Positions 1 through 9,137 of a DNA stretch of 24,477 nt are shown here, in pieces. Position 1 is the stretch's first letter, and every line of letters starts with the position of its first letter. The notes under the pieces are model-generated. The model did no database searches. It was given only the letters and a program-made list of their open reading frames with translations, and was not told the DNA's origin. Position numbers and translations under genes: made by a program. This DNA comes from Bacillota bacterium (GTDB lineage: Bacteria > Bacillota_C > Negativicutes > JAEYSJ01). Location: contig JAEYSJ010000326.1 of the NCBI GenBank assembly GCA_023434855.1, positions 1 through 24,477 of the forward strand, in the 5' to 3' direction.

Positions 1-204
1 GCGCACAATCTCACTTTCCCGCCCGGTGATAATAGCCGTCTTGAGTCCGGCTTTATGTGCCGCCGAAATGCCAAGGCCATCCTGGGAATGAAAGAACTTC
101 ATCATTTCCCCGTCCCGACCGATTATAATCTGGCCACCAGTAAGAACTCCGTCCACATCAAAGATCAATAGTTCAACATTTCCGGCGCGAGCCTTACTAT
201 CCAT
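1..204 (-). CDS. kdsC: KdsC, Kdo-8-phosphate phosphatase (N-terminal part, cut by window edge)
   Basis: The first 68 codons are present and the rest lies beyond base 1. The ATG at 204 follows an AAGGAG site and overlaps the kdsD stop by one base (TAATG), so the two are translationally coupled. The visible N-terminus has the HAD-family motif DVDGVLTGG with the nucleophilic aspartate, followed by GRDGEMMKFFHSQDGLG, which is typical of KdsC. From family knowledge, KdsC is a cytoplasmic phosphatase that removes phosphate from Kdo-8-phosphate to give free Kdo for KdsB. Adjacency to kdsD, kdsA and kdsB supports the call. The C-terminus and second half of the active site cannot be inspected. Confidence 0.93.
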   Translation of the reverse strand, partial: MDSKARAGNVELLIFDVDGVLTGGQIIIGRDGEMMKFFHSQDGLGISAAHKAGLKTAIITGRESEIVR

Positions 205-1172
205 TATACCACTCCTTGGCGCAATAAGTCAGTAAGGTGAATGATACCAATTGCGTGATTCTCATTATCTACCACCGGCAGTACGGTTATGGGGGTAGGT
301 CTGTTTTTCTCCATCATGTTGAGGGCATGGACAGCCAGTTTGTCAGGTGTAATCGTCCGGGGGGTTTTGGTCATAAGGGCGTCAACCGTCTTATCCAGAA
401 AATCATGTCCTCTTTCCAGTCCCCGCCTGATATCACCGTCAGTAATGATCCCCACCAGCCGGCCATTATCATCGATCACCGCTGTAGCTCCCAGGCCCTT
501 ATCGGTGATGACAAACAGCGCCTCTTTAACAGTCTTATCCAGGGTAACTACCGGGTTGTCTGTGCCGGTATGCATAATATTTTCCACTGTAAGCAAAAGT
601 TTACGCCCTAATGACCCGCCAGGATGAAATAATGCAAAGTCTTCAGGCGTAAAATTGCGAACAGAAAGCAAAGCAACTGCCAGGGCATCCCCCATAGCCA
701 GGGCAGCCGTAGTACTGGCAGTGGGTGCCAGGCCCAGCGGGCAGGCCTCCTGCTCCACTCTGACATCTAAAAAAACATCAGCATTTCGGGCTATGGTGGA
801 TTGTTCGCGCCCACACATGGCAATGATCGGTGCGCCAATACGCTTTATAGCAGGAATTATGCTGATAACCTCCGCCGTTTCGCCACTGCTGGAAATTGCC
901 ATCACAACATCGGCGGCTGTCACCATTCCTAAATCACCATGAATACCTTCCGCCGGATGCAGAAAAAAAGCCGGTGTCCCGGTACTCGCCAAAGTAGCGG
1001 CAATTTTTTTGCCAATAAGGCCGGATTTGCCCATACCGGTAACAATGACCCGGCCTTTGCATTCCAGCATCATAGTAACAGCCCGGGTAAATTCCCCATT
1101 AATCCGCGGAATCAGGCTTTCAATAGCAGCAGCCTCAATTTCAAGAACCTTGCGGGCCTGTTCGATTATCAT
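204..1172 (-). CDS. kdsD: KdsD, arabinose-5-phosphate isomerase
   Basis: This 322-residue protein converts ribulose-5-phosphate to arabinose-5-phosphate, the first committed step of Kdo synthesis. An N-terminal SIS (sugar isomerase) domain covers roughly residues 30-170, with GMGKSGLIGKKIAATLAST and HPAEGIHGDLGM. Two CBS domains follow (about 205-322, ending IGIIHLTDLLRQG). The length is close to E. coli KdsD. The start is the ATG at 1172, preceded by GGAGG with 7-base spacing. An in-frame extension to 1298 is possible but would translate a family A repeat and has no RBS, so it is rejected. The stop overlaps the kdsC start. A 365-base, repeat-filled gap separates it from kdsA upstream, so its transcription may be partly independent of the rest. 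Confidence 0.95.
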   Translation of the reverse strand: MIIEQARKVLEIEAAAIESLIPRINGEFTRAVTMMLECKGRVIVTGMGKSGLIGKKIAATLASTGTPAFFLHPAEGIHGDLGMVTAADVVMAISSSGETAEVISIIPAIKRIGAPIIAMCGREQSTIARNADVFLDVRVEQEACPLGLAPTASTTAALAMGDALAVALLSVRNFTPEDFALFHPGGSLGRKLLLTVENIMHTGTDNPVVTLDKTVKEALFVITDKGLGATAVIDDNGRLVGIITDGDIRRGLERGHDFLDKTVDALMTKTPRTITPDKLAVHALNMMEKNRPTPITVLPVVDNENHAIGIIHLTDLLRQGVV

Positions 1173-1206
1173 TGTATAACCTCCAATGACTATTCCTTTT
1201 AGGGGG

Positions 1207-1438
1207 GAACTGCTAAAAAACCGCCATCTGCGTTGCCGTACAAACTTATTTCCGCAATACATTATAAATAGAACGTGCGACTGCGGTTCTCGCTCCAACC
1301 GTTCTGGCTAGTAAGATTATCTAAAACAGAACGTCATCGCGCCCGGTCTGATTAATTTCTACTTTTTGTTACATAAATAGCCGGTCGCAATAAGTTAGAA
1401 CTATTAAACGGAAGCATCTGACGGCTTTTTAGCAGTTC
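1207..1438. repeat. Family A MITE-like element, copy A4
   Basis: This 232-bp element has the clearest terminal inverted repeats of the family. The left end GAACTGCTAAAAAACCGCC (from 1207) continues into CATCTGCG. The right end, on the opposite strand, reads GAACTGCTAAAAAGCCGTCA and continues into GATGC (to 1438). There is no internal ORF with an RBS. It fills most of the kdsA-kdsD gap, and its left end lies 35 bases upstream of the kdsD start codon. Confidence 0.75.
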
Positions 1439-1479
1439 GTGACAGTAGATGACCTGAGCAGATACAATAAATATGAATT

Positions 1480-1530
1480 ACGGAGTACACAGAAACACTG
1501 AAAAAATCCCTCTGTGTCCTCTGTGGTTCA
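1480..1530. repeat. Family B inverted repeat, degenerate copy B12
   Basis: The right arm CCCTCTGTGTCCTCTGTGG, ending in TTCA at 1530, is intact. The left arm (about 1480-1498, GGAGTACACAGAAACAC) is degenerate, and the internal palindrome is missing. It lies 7 bases downstream of the kdsA stop (minus-strand sense), so it would form the start of the kdsA 3' region. Confidence 0.6.
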
Positions 1531-1537
1531 TTAATGT

Positions 1538-2362
1538 TTACTTATGTTTTCTCACTGTACTATCAATTGCCAGTACATCTTTCAGCAAGTCTTCTAACTG
1601 ATCGATATAGAGCATATTAGGACCATCTGACAGGGCTTCTGCCGGGTTGTCATGAACTTCCAGGAACAGTGCGTCTATACCGGTCGCCACGGCAGCCCGG
1701 GTCAAATATGTGACAAATTCCCGCTGGCCGCTGGAACAGGTTCCAGCTCCTCCAGGCAACTGTACGCTGTGGGTAGCATCAAAAACTACTGGATAACCGA
1801 GCAAGCGCATAATAGGCAAAGCCCGCATATCCACAACCAAATTATTATAGCCAAAACTAAAACCACGTTCGGTGAGCAGTATATTATCATTGCCAGCTTC
1901 GCGGATTTTGTTTACAACATTTTTCATGTCACTTGGCGCAAGAAACTGGCCCTTTTTCACATTTATAACCCGTCCGGTGAGTGCCGCCTGGTAAACCAGG
2001 TCGGTTTGACGGCACAAAAAAGCCGGGATTTGCAGTACATCAAGTACAGCGGCAGCCTGCTTAATCTGGGTGACACAGTGAATATCGCTCAATACCGGAG
2101 CATCCAATTCCTGCTTTATCTGTTTTAAAATCTCCAATCCGTCAGTTAAGCCTGGTCCGCGAAAAGATTTATAGGATGAACGGTTAGCTTTATCAAAAGA
2201 TGCTTTAAAAACATAAGGTACGCCCAGCCGTCCGGCAATATCTTTTATCGCCCGGCCAATCTTCACGGTGCGTTCGGTGCTTTCAATAACGCATGGGCCG
2301 GCTATCAGAACAATAGGATTTTTCCCGCCAACAGTAATTGGACCAATATTTACATTGTGCAT
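1538..2362 (-). CDS. kdsA: KdsA, Kdo-8-phosphate synthase
   Basis: This 274-residue cytoplasmic enzyme condenses arabinose-5-phosphate with phosphoenolpyruvate to give Kdo-8-phosphate. The N-terminus [15 protein letters not shown], the KANRSS motif, [10 protein letters not shown] and [11 protein letters not shown] are hallmarks of the KdsA/DAHP-synthase fold. The length is close to the usual 280. The chosen ATG (2362) sits 11 bases after AGGAGG. A nearer ATG five bases upstream is in another frame and stops at once. The kdsB stop lies 20 bases upstream, so both share a transcript. A cysteine in AGPC is compatible with a metal-dependent class, but this was not resolved. Confidence 0.96.
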   Translation of the reverse strand: MHNVNIGPITVGGKNPIVLIAGPCVIESTERTVKIGRAIKDIAGRLGVPYVFKASFDKANRSSYKSFRGPGLTDGLEILKQIKQELDAPVLSDIHCVTQIKQAAAVLDVLQIPAFLCRQTDLVYQAALTGRVINVKKGQFLAPSDMKNVVNKIREAGNDNILLTERGFSFGYNNLVVDMRALPIMRLLGYPVVFDATHSVQLPGGAGTCSSGQREFVTYLTRAAVATGIDALFLEVHDNPAEALSDGPNMLYIDQLEDLLKDVLAIDSTVRKHK

Positions 2363-2382
2363 AACATAGTACGCCTCCTGGC

Positions 2383-3126
2383 TTATAGTGATTTATCTAC
2401 TTGCTGTGAAAAAATCATATTTACTCGTTCCAAGTCTTCTGCCGTATCTACTCCAATAGATTTAAAGCTGGTTCTCAACACTTTAATACGATAACCATAT
2501 TCCAGCGCCCGGAGTTGTTCCAGGGATTCAGCCCGTTCCAGAGGAGTCGGCGCAAGTCCGGCATATTTCAGCAGAAATTCCCGCCGGTAGGCATAAATGC
2601 CAATATGTTTGTATATATGTAAATCTTTGTGCTTTACCCGCGGAAAAGGAATAAGGGAACGGGAAAAATACAGAGCATAGCCCTGCAGATCTGTAACTAC
2701 TTTTACAGCTCCGGGGGTGTTATACTCTGCCTCTTCCATTTCAGTCATCAAAGTGGCCATATCCAACGGGGGATCATCATCAAAGGCTGCGGCCAGTAAG
2801 TCAATAACTTCAGGCGCGATCAGCGGCTCATCACCCTGAACATTGATAATTATATCTATGTCCGCAAAAGACTGTGCCACTTCCGCCAGCCGGTCAGTGC
2901 CTGTCGGATGATCCGGCGAGGTAAGCATTGCCTGTCCGCCAAAGGCCTGAACCGCATCATATACTAATTGGTGGTCAGTGGCAACAATTACTGCCGCCGG
3001 CCGCTTAGCCTGCTTAGCTCTTTCGAAAACATGCCGGATCATAGGCTTGCCAGCGATATTAACCAATGGTTTGCCAGGCAGGCGGGTGGAAGAATATCTT
3101 GCCGGGATAACACATAGTATTTTCAT
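2383..3126 (-). CDS. kdsB: KdsB, CMP-Kdo synthetase
   Basis: The 247-residue cytidylyltransferase activates Kdo with CTP to give CMP-Kdo, the donor used by WaaA. The N-terminal nucleotide-binding motif [15 protein letters not shown], the segment [10 protein letters not shown], and the length (E. coli 248) are diagnostic of KdsB. The ATG overlaps the lpxK stop in an ATGA arrangement (3123-3126), indicating translational coupling. Nothing is missing or unusual. Confidence 0.97.
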   Translation of the reverse strand: MKILCVIPARYSSTRLPGKPLVNIAGKPMIRHVFERAKQAKRPAAVIVATDHQLVYDAVQAFGGQAMLTSPDHPTGTDRLAEVAQSFADIDIIINVQGDEPLIAPEVIDLLAAAFDDDPPLDMATLMTEMEEAEYNTPGAVKVVTDLQGYALYFSRSLIPFPRVKHKDLHIYKHIGIYAYRREFLLKYAGLAPTPLERAESLEQLRALEYGYRIKVLRTSFKSIGVDTAEDLERVNMIFSQQVDKSL

Positions 3127-4292
3127 TCAGACAACCTCCCTCCACCATTCCGGCATACCTCTCTAATCAGTTTCATCAAGTCTTCATAACCTTCAGTAAA
3201 TCTTACTTCGATTCCTAAGACATATACAGGCAGGGCACGGTCGGAGTGAATAAATTCTGAAGGAATTTTCACAGCATCTTTTTCTGTTGTAATCAGGGCA
3301 CAAGCTTCTTTATCCACCGCTTTCTGCATAGCGTCCTGCATTTCCGCCATTGAGTAATCATGATGGTCAGGATAGCGCATGGCCTCCACCACTTCCGCCC
3401 CGATACCGGCAATCGTCTGTTCAAAAGAGGATGGATTACCGATGGCGGAAAAAGCCATTACCCGCCGTCCGCGTACTGTCTCCAGCGGTGCGGTATTTTT
3501 GCTGTGTATCCCTTTATACCATTCCTCAATTTCAATGAAACAGCGCGGGTTATGAATGCTTTCAACAACTAATGCTTTTGTATTATAGCGGCGTAAAATA
3601 TCACGAATAACATCTCGCGCATCATTGGTGGACTGGTCGACTTTAGTCAGTAAAAACGCCTGGGCACGGTCAAGGTTATCTAAAGGCTCGCGCAGAGTGC
3701 CCCGCGGTAAGAGAAAGTTATTGCCGAATACATTAATAGTATCGACAAGCACAATGTCCAGATCCCTCGCCAACTGCCAGTGCTGGTAGCCATCATCCAG
3801 AATAATTACGTCAGCGTTTAAGCATTCTACGGCATAATCTCCAGTAATGGAACGGTTCCTGCCGATCACGACAGGTATGCCCGGCAGGTTCTTGGCCAGC
3901 AAATACGCTTCATCCCCGGCTTCGGTGACAGTCATAAAAATCTTCTGGCCGTCGGAAACAAGTCCTACTTGCCCCTTCCATAAAGCGCGATAACCCCGGT
4001 TTAAGATAACCACCCGGTAACCCATGTCACGAATAATCGCGGCAAGTCTTTGAGCGGTAGGTGTTTTACCGGTGCCGCCAACAGTTATGTTACCCAGGCT
4101 GATTACCTTGCATGGCAACTTATGCTGTTTAATAATTCCGTACTTATAGAGGCTAAGTTTCACCACAACTCCCAGGCCGTAGATCAATGACATAAGCCGC
4201 AGTAATCCTAACAATACCGCTGCCAAAATGCCATGCTTCCCGCCATGAACCAGCTGATATAAATAAATTTGCCATGCTTCTTGTTGGCGCAT
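3123..4292 (-). CDS. lpxK: LpxK, tetraacyldisaccharide 4'-kinase
   Basis: LpxK phosphorylates the 4' position of the lipid A disaccharide at the inner face of the cytoplasmic membrane. This 389-residue copy has a hydrophobic N-terminal anchor (about 20-45) and the Walker A motif SLGNITVGGTGKTPT (about 66-79). The kinase motif VIILDDGYQHWQLARDLDIV follows. It is longer than E. coli LpxK (about 328) because of extra residues at both ends. The ATG at 4292 follows AAGGCGG. It is coupled to kdsB by a 4-base overlap. Upstream, a 222-base gap with a family B repeat separates it from waaA. Confidence 0.95.
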   Translation of the reverse strand: MRQQEAWQIYLYQLVHGGKHGILAAVLLGLLRLMSLIYGLGVVVKLSLYKYGIIKQHKLPCKVISLGNITVGGTGKTPTAQRLAAIIRDMGYRVVILNRGYRALWKGQVGLVSDGQKIFMTVTEAGDEAYLLAKNLPGIPVVIGRNRSITGDYAVECLNADVIILDDGYQHWQLARDLDIVLVDTINVFGNNFLLPRGTLREPLDNLDRAQAFLLTKVDQSTNDARDVIRDILRRYNTKALVVESIHNPRCFIEIEEWYKGIHSKNTAPLETVRGRRVMAFSAIGNPSSFEQTIAGIGAEVVEAMRYPDHHDYSMAEMQDAMQKAVDKEACALITTEKDAVKIPSEFIHSDRALPVYVLGIEVRFTEGYEDLMKLIREVCRNGGGRLSE

Positions 4293-4359
4293 AATTGTTC
4301 CGCCTTTTCAGAGATTTCGATGTATGTAAAAACATTTATATAATACCATTGAGATACGA

Positions 4360-4496
4360 CTAACCGCAGAGGTCACAGAGGACACAGAGGGATTTTATGT
4401 ATTTTTCTGTGTTACAGTCCATGCCTGTTAACCTTATCCTTCACGCGATGGATATCGCGTCGTTCCACTCTGTGTCCCCTGTGTACTCTATGGTTC
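4360..4496. repeat. Family B inverted repeat, copy B1
   Basis: The left arm at 4360-4391 reads CTAACCGCAGAGGTCACAG followed by AGGACACAGAGGG. The right arm at 4465-4496 is its imperfect complement, ending TATGGTTC. An internal palindrome CGCGAT-GGAT-ATCGCG lies at 4444-4459, five bases before the right arm. It fills most of the waaA-lpxK gap. Confidence 0.8.
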
Positions 4497-4514
4497 AAAA
4501 AATATCAGCACATA

Positions 4515-5819
4515 CTAGCTTGTATAGTTTCTAGTTTGCAGCAATTCTTTAAGGTATAAAACACTTTTTCGGGCGGCGCCGCGGTTTTCTTCAATAATAG
4601 TGAACGCCTGCCTTGACATATTCTCCCGCACCTGATCGTTTTCCAGAATATATAGCATTTTTTCTGCCAGCTCATCTGCGCTGCCAACCGTCACACATGC
4701 TCCCCGGCTGGAAAATAACGCATAAGTTTCTTTAAAATTAAACATATGCGGCCCAACAACAATCGGTTTGCCATGTGCTGCTGGCTCGAGGATATTGTGG
4801 CCTCCATGGGGTACAAGACTGCCGCCTACATAAATTATATCACCAATACTGTATATCTTCCCCAGTTCCCCAATCGTATCCAGTACTACAACATCATGGC
4901 CGGAATTGGTGTTTTCCGGTATGAGGGTTTTGCGGGTGGCATGCAATTGATATGTTCCTGCGAGACTCATAATTTCATCTGCCCGCAAAATATCCCGGGG
5001 AGCTATAATCAACCTGGCATCAATAAACTTTTCCTTCACCTTTTGGAAGGCGTAAAAAAGTGGTTCTTCTTCTCCCTTATGAGTGCTGCCGGCCAGAATT
5101 ACCGGGTGACATTGTCCCCTGAACATCAGCTGGCAGAGACTGTCCCTTTCAGCTTCGGCAATTTCTGTATATGTCTGGTCATACTTGGTATTGCCGGTAA
5201 TAAGTACCCGCCGCGGGTCGGCACCAAGACGGATAATATATTCGGCATCAATCGGGGATTGCATACAGAACTTCATCACCGTTGCTAACATTTGGGGCAG
5301 AATGCTTCCCAAATAACTATATTGTTTTAAGCTCCTGTCGCTGATGCGGCCATTTACCATCATTACGGGGATATTATAACGGCGGGTGGCTTTTAAAAAG
5401 CTGGGCCACAATTCTGTTTCCACAGGTAAAAATACTTGCGGTTTTATTCTGGAAATTACATAGCGACTTAGCCACGGTAAATCCAAAGGAAAGAAAATGA
5501 TGCCGTCAGCTTCAGTAACAATGCGTTTAGCCATAGCATAGCCCGTAGCTGTGACAACTGATACCAGGATAGGTATTCCCGGCAGTTCCTTGCGAATTTC
5601 CTTTACAATAGGACTGGTTGCCACAATTTCTCCTACAGAAGCAGCATGCAGCCATATGCAATTTTTATTTGCTACCTGAGCTAAAGTATCTGACGGCAAA
5701 AAGCCAAAGCTCTGGCGTAAGCGCTCGCCAAACCCTTCCTCTCTGATAAGCCGGACAATAAACACGGGCATGGCAATTATCACCAATAATACTGCCAAAA
5801 TATTATACAAAAATTGCAC
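4515..5819 (-). CDS. waaA: WaaA (KdtA), Kdo transferase
   Basis: This GT30-family glycosyltransferase moves Kdo from CMP-Kdo onto lipid IVA at the inner leaflet. It has 434 residues. An N-terminal membrane anchor spans about 5-25. The catalytic motif HAASVGE has Glu at about 64. Further motifs are PVETELWPSF, ILAGSTHKGEEE and the C-terminal LEPAAHGKPIVVGPHMFNF. Length matches the family (about 425). The start is GTG (5819) after GAGGT. Whether it adds one, two or more Kdo units cannot be read from sequence. Gaps on both sides hold family B repeats. Confidence 0.96.
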   Translation of the reverse strand: MQFLYNILAVLLVIIAMPVFIVRLIREEGFGERLRQSFGFLPSDTLAQVANKNCIWLHAASVGEIVATSPIVKEIRKELPGIPILVSVVTATGYAMAKRIVTEADGIIFFPLDLPWLSRYVISRIKPQVFLPVETELWPSFLKATRRYNIPVMMVNGRISDRSLKQYSYLGSILPQMLATVMKFCMQSPIDAEYIIRLGADPRRVLITGNTKYDQTYTEIAEAERDSLCQLMFRGQCHPVILAGSTHKGEEEPLFYAFQKVKEKFIDARLIIAPRDILRADEIMSLAGTYQLHATRKTLIPENTNSGHDVVVLDTIGELGKIYSIGDIIYVGGSLVPHGGHNILEPAAHGKPIVVGPHMFNFKETYALFSSRGACVTVGSADELAEKMLYILENDQVRENMSRQAFTIIEENRGAARKSVLYLKELLQTRNYTS

Positions 5820-5892
5820 ACTAAATACCTCACTTCCCGGAAGCTAAAGTTCTCCGGACATAAAAACGCTAGTGACAACTACCATCTAACAT

Positions 5893-5988
5893 AAAATACG
5901 CAAAGACCGGAAGTCTCACGGAGGTTTATCACTAAGATCCCGGTGTAATGGCCGTAATCTCTGTGCCCTCCGTACGCTCCGTGGTTCA
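5893..5988. repeat. Family B inverted repeat, degenerate copy B2
   Basis: The right arm at 5959-5988 (CTCTGTGCCCTCCGTACGCT then CCGTGGTTCA) is recognisable with C/T changes. The left arm (from about 5893, ACGCAAAGACCGG) is degenerate and resembles the ACGCAAAGA subtype. No internal palindrome is seen. It lies in the 184-base msbA-waaA gap. Confidence 0.5.
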
Positions 5989-6003
5989 AAAATCACTGAT
6001 CAA

Positions 6004-7752
6004 TCATGTCTGCAAGCATTGCTGCTGGGTGGCGACAGCAAACTGAACGTGATATAACTTGCTATAGAGCCCTCCTGAGGCCAATAATTTTTCATGGGTA
6101 CCACGCTCAATTACCCGGCCTTTCTCCATTACCAGGATAAGATCAGCCCGCTTGACTGTCGACAAACGGTGAGCGATAACAAATGATGTGCGGCCTACCA
6201 TAAGCTGATCGATAGCTTCCTGCACCAGTTTCTCGCTTTCGGTATCCAGCGCCGAAGTAGCTTCATCAAGTATCAACACCCGGGGATTTTTCAGAATTGC
6301 CCTGGCGATGGCGATACGCTGACGCTGTCCGCCGGATAGTTTCGATCCTCGTTCGCCAATCTGAGTATCATAACCGTCAGGCATATGCATGATAAAGCTA
6401 TGGGCATTGGCCGCCTTTGCTGCGGCAATCACCTCTTCATGGCCGGCCTCAAGCCTTCCATATAAAATATTCTCATAGACAGTGCCGTTAAAAAGCATTG
6501 TCTCTTGCGGCACGATGCCTATTTGTTCCCGCAAAGACTGCAACGTAACTTTCTTTATATCGGTGCCGTCTATAGAAATATAGCCGGAAGAAGGATCATA
6601 AAAACGCGGGATCAGATTGGCAATGGTGGTTTTCCCTGCACCACTCGGTCCAACAATAGCCACCATTTGTCCCGGCTTTGCCTCAAGAACTACATTTATC
6701 AGGGTAGGCTCACCAGGTTTATATTCAAAATTAACGTCATGAAACTCAACATGCCCCGAGACAGGCGGCAATTCAACCGCATCGGGCATATTCTGAATTT
6801 CCGGTTTGGTGTCCAGAACATCAAATACCCGCTGTGCTGCCGCCAAAGCCCGCTGAATATTGCCGTACACCCGGCTGAGACGCTTAACAGGATTAGATAT
6901 ATTCACCACATAGATCAAAAAAGCAATAAGTGAGCCTGAGGTCAGATTGCCGCTGATTACTTCCCGGCCCCCATACCAAATGATAACTGTTACGCCAACA
7001 GCGGCCAGAAATTCAATAACCGGGGTTAATGTCGCCATAAGTTGAGCAGTTTTCATTTGCGCCCGAAAGTTATAATAATTTTCCTTATTGAAACGCTCAA
7101 TTTCATAGTCTTCGCGGACAAATGATTTAATAACCCGGACAGCCGAGATGCTCTCCTGTAAAACAGACGTAATATCGGCAGCCCGCTCCTGCATGACATG
7201 ACTGGCGCTTCTTAGCTTTTTGCCGAAAATACTAATTGCCTGGATGACTAAAGGCAGGGTAATAAAAGTTAGCAACGACAATTTCCAATGGATATAAAAC
7301 ATGGCTCCCATTGAACCAATAAGTGTCATTCCCTCTGTTACCATTTCAATCAGGCTCTCCACCAGGGCGCCTTGCAACGCGGTTACATCGTTGGTTATAT
7401 AGCTCATAATCGAGCCTGTCTGCCGTTTCTCATAATAGGACAAAGACAGACGCTGGAGGTGCCTGTACAAAGTTTCTCTAATATCTATTATAACCTTTTG
7501 ACCAATAAATGACATTAGATAAGTTTGTCCATAAAAGAAAATACCCCGGAGCACGAAAACAACTACAATTCCGGCAGCTATAGTGTTTAGCATCGTCATA
7601 TCCCGTGCAGTCAGGACTTTGTCGATAACGTCTCTTAATATCCAGGGGATATACAAATTGGCACTAGCTGCCATGATATTACAGACAATCGCCAGAGCCA
7701 AGCGCGGTAAATATGGCCGGGCAAAATCCAACAGACGCTTGTATACTGTCAT
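6004..7752 (-). CDS. msbA: MsbA-type lipid A ABC exporter
   Basis: This homodimeric ABC half-transporter has 582 residues, the same length as E. coli MsbA. It is expected to flip Kdo-lipid A across the inner membrane. A six-helix membrane domain covers about 15-305. The nucleotide-binding domain has Walker A GPSGAGKTT (368-376), signature LSGGQ (472-476), Walker B VLILDEATSALD (492-503) and an H-loop in FVIAHRLSTV. It starts at ATG 7752 after GGAGG and overlaps the lpxB stop as ATGA. Other type IV exporters look alike; position between lpxB and waaA is what makes MsbA the best assignment. Confidence 0.92.
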   Translation of the reverse strand: MTVYKRLLDFARPYLPRLALAIVCNIMAASANLYIPWILRDVIDKVLTARDMTMLNTIAAGIVVVFVLRGIFFYGQTYLMSFIGQKVIIDIRETLYRHLQRLSLSYYEKRQTGSIMSYITNDVTALQGALVESLIEMVTEGMTLIGSMGAMFYIHWKLSLLTFITLPLVIQAISIFGKKLRSASHVMQERAADITSVLQESISAVRVIKSFVREDYEIERFNKENYYNFRAQMKTAQLMATLTPVIEFLAAVGVTVIIWYGGREVISGNLTSGSLIAFLIYVVNISNPVKRLSRVYGNIQRALAAAQRVFDVLDTKPEIQNMPDAVELPPVSGHVEFHDVNFEYKPGEPTLINVVLEAKPGQMVAIVGPSGAGKTTIANLIPRFYDPSSGYISIDGTDIKKVTLQSLREQIGIVPQETMLFNGTVYENILYGRLEAGHEEVIAAAKAANAHSFIMHMPDGYDTQIGERGSKLSGGQRQRIAIARAILKNPRVLILDEATSALDTESEKLVQEAIDQLMVGRTSFVIAHRLSTVKRADLILVMEKGRVIERGTHEKLLASGGLYSKLYHVQFAVATQQQCLQT

Positions 7753-8900
7753 TGTTGTCCTCCACTGCTTTTTTCAGCTACTTCCAATATGACACCGGCC
7801 ACTCGCTGTACTGCGCCGGCTTCTCCCAACTTGTCCCGCACTTCGGCTAAATCCGCCAAAATACGGTTCCTTGTTGCCGAATCGGTCAAAATCGCTGCTG
7901 TCTCCTGCGCAACATTGTCAGGATTAGCGGCATTTTGTATAAGCTCAGGAATTATTTGCCGGCCTGCGATAATGTTCGGCAAGCTAAAATGTGGTATTTT
8001 AACAAGGAACTTACCCAAAAAATAAGTAAGCGCCGCCAGTTTGTAGATTACAATTGTGGGAAGACCCATAAGGGATGCTTCTAGAACGACGGTACCGGAT
8101 GCGGCTACTGCGATATCGGCAATTCCCATAAGGTCGTAGGTATGTCCGGTAGTCAATGTGATATCTATATTATAACCGCTAATTATATTCTGCAGCATTT
8201 CCCGGGAAATTGTCGAGGCCACAGGCAAAAAAAACTGGCAATTTGGCACCTGCTGTACAATTTTCTCCCCCGCCGTCAGCATAACAGGCAGCAAATTGAC
8301 AATCTCCTGCTGACGACTGCCTGGCATCAACAACACCAATGGTCGGGAAGGATCGGCATTAAAATGACGGTATGCTTCCTCTTTTGCCATGGTTGGCTTG
8401 ACAATATCCAACAACGGATGTCCCACAAAGGTGACATTAGCTCCCGCTTCACGATAAACATCAGCTTCAAAAGGAAAAATAGCCGCCACTCTTGCCGTTG
8501 TCCGGGCTAATTCCTTAGCCCGCCCGCGTCTCCAGGCCCAAACGGTCGGACTGATATAATAAACTACCGGTATCCCTTTTTGTTTGGCAATTCGCGCCAA
8601 ACGCATATTAAAATCAGGGTAATCAATAACCACCAACACATCAGGACGTTCTTTTTCCATTAAGTCGGCCAGCATGCGGCGCAGCTTAAATAACTTTGGC
8701 AGATTCCTGACAACTTCTACTAGTCCGATAATACCCAATTCAGCAATGTCATATACAATTTCAACCCCGGCAGCGCGCATTGCTTGTCCGCCCATACCAA
8801 ACAACGCAATATCCGGCCGGCTAATTTTCAGAGCATTGGCTACGCTGGCGCCATGTAAATCGCCTGACGCCTCACCTGCCGAAATCATGATTTTATACAT
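7749..8900 (-). CDS. lpxB: LpxB, lipid A disaccharide synthase
   Basis: LpxB (GT19) joins UDP-2,3-diacylglucosamine and lipid X to form the beta-1',6 disaccharide. From the ATG at 8900 the protein has 383 residues, essentially the E. coli length. The N-terminal signature is MYKIMISAGEASGDLHGA. DVLVVIDYPDFNMRLA, YYISPTVWAWRRGR and LLMPGSRQQE are family motifs. A TTG five codons upstream is possible, but the family N-terminus favours the ATG. Only a short G-run stands in for an RBS. The 4-base overlap with msbA couples synthesis to export. LpxI, which makes its substrate, is the next gene upstream. Confidence 0.96.
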   Translation of the reverse strand: MYKIMISAGEASGDLHGASVANALKISRPDIALFGMGGQAMRAAGVEIVYDIAELGIIGLVEVVRNLPKLFKLRRMLADLMEKERPDVLVVIDYPDFNMRLARIAKQKGIPVVYYISPTVWAWRRGRAKELARTTARVAAIFPFEADVYREAGANVTFVGHPLLDIVKPTMAKEEAYRHFNADPSRPLVLLMPGSRQQEIVNLLPVMLTAGEKIVQQVPNCQFFLPVASTISREMLQNIISGYNIDITLTTGHTYDLMGIADIAVAASGTVVLEASLMGLPTIVIYKLAALTYFLGKFLVKIPHFSLPNIIAGRQIIPELIQNAANPDNVAQETAAILTDSATRNRILADLAEVRDKLGEAGAVQRVAGVILEVAEKSSGGQQ

Positions 8901-8936
8901 AGACAATGCCCCCAATCCCTGAGATTCTCGTAAAGC

Positions 8937-8990
8937 AAAAGACGCAAAGAACGCAAAGACTTATGATCTTTCGCGCGCTTTGCGTCTTAG
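8937..8990. repeat. Family B-like hairpin, ACGCAAAGA subtype, copy B3
   Basis: The left arm AAAAGACGCAAAGAACGCAA (8937-8956) is followed by AGA. The right arm (8967-8990) on the opposite strand reads AAGACGCAAAGCGCGCGAAA. The 9-bp unit is ACGCAAAGA. The loop is short (about 7 bases). It lies immediately upstream of lpxB, so on the transcript the hairpin ends about 37 bases before the lpxB start codon. Confidence 0.65.
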
Positions 8991-9010
8991 CGATTAAGAA
9001 AAATATTCGA

Positions 9011-9098
9011 AACGCAGAGGACACAAAGGGATAATTTGAACCTTTGCATGACATATATCGCACAATTCCCTTCCGTACATCCGCGTACTCCGTATCTG
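9011..9098. repeat. Family B inverted repeat, degenerate copy B4
   Basis: The left arm AAACGCAGAGGACACAAAGG begins at 9011. The right arm is decayed (CCCTTCCGTACATCCGCGTA, from about 9069). Between them is a worn version of the internal palindrome (ATGACATATATCGCACA). It sits in the lpxI-lpxB gap, next to B3. Confidence 0.5.
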
Positions 9099-9137
9099 AT
9101 ACTATTTTATACTAATACTTGTATATTAGTCAAAATT

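Noticed and set aside
1173..1298. 42-residue N-terminal extension of KdsD
   Set aside because: It translates the end of repeat A4; the ATG at 1172 has a strong RBS and matches the family N-terminus.
4746..5288. Plus-strand frame of 180 codons within waaA
   Set aside because: It is antisense to a well-supported glycosyltransferase and shows no recognisable motif or RBS.
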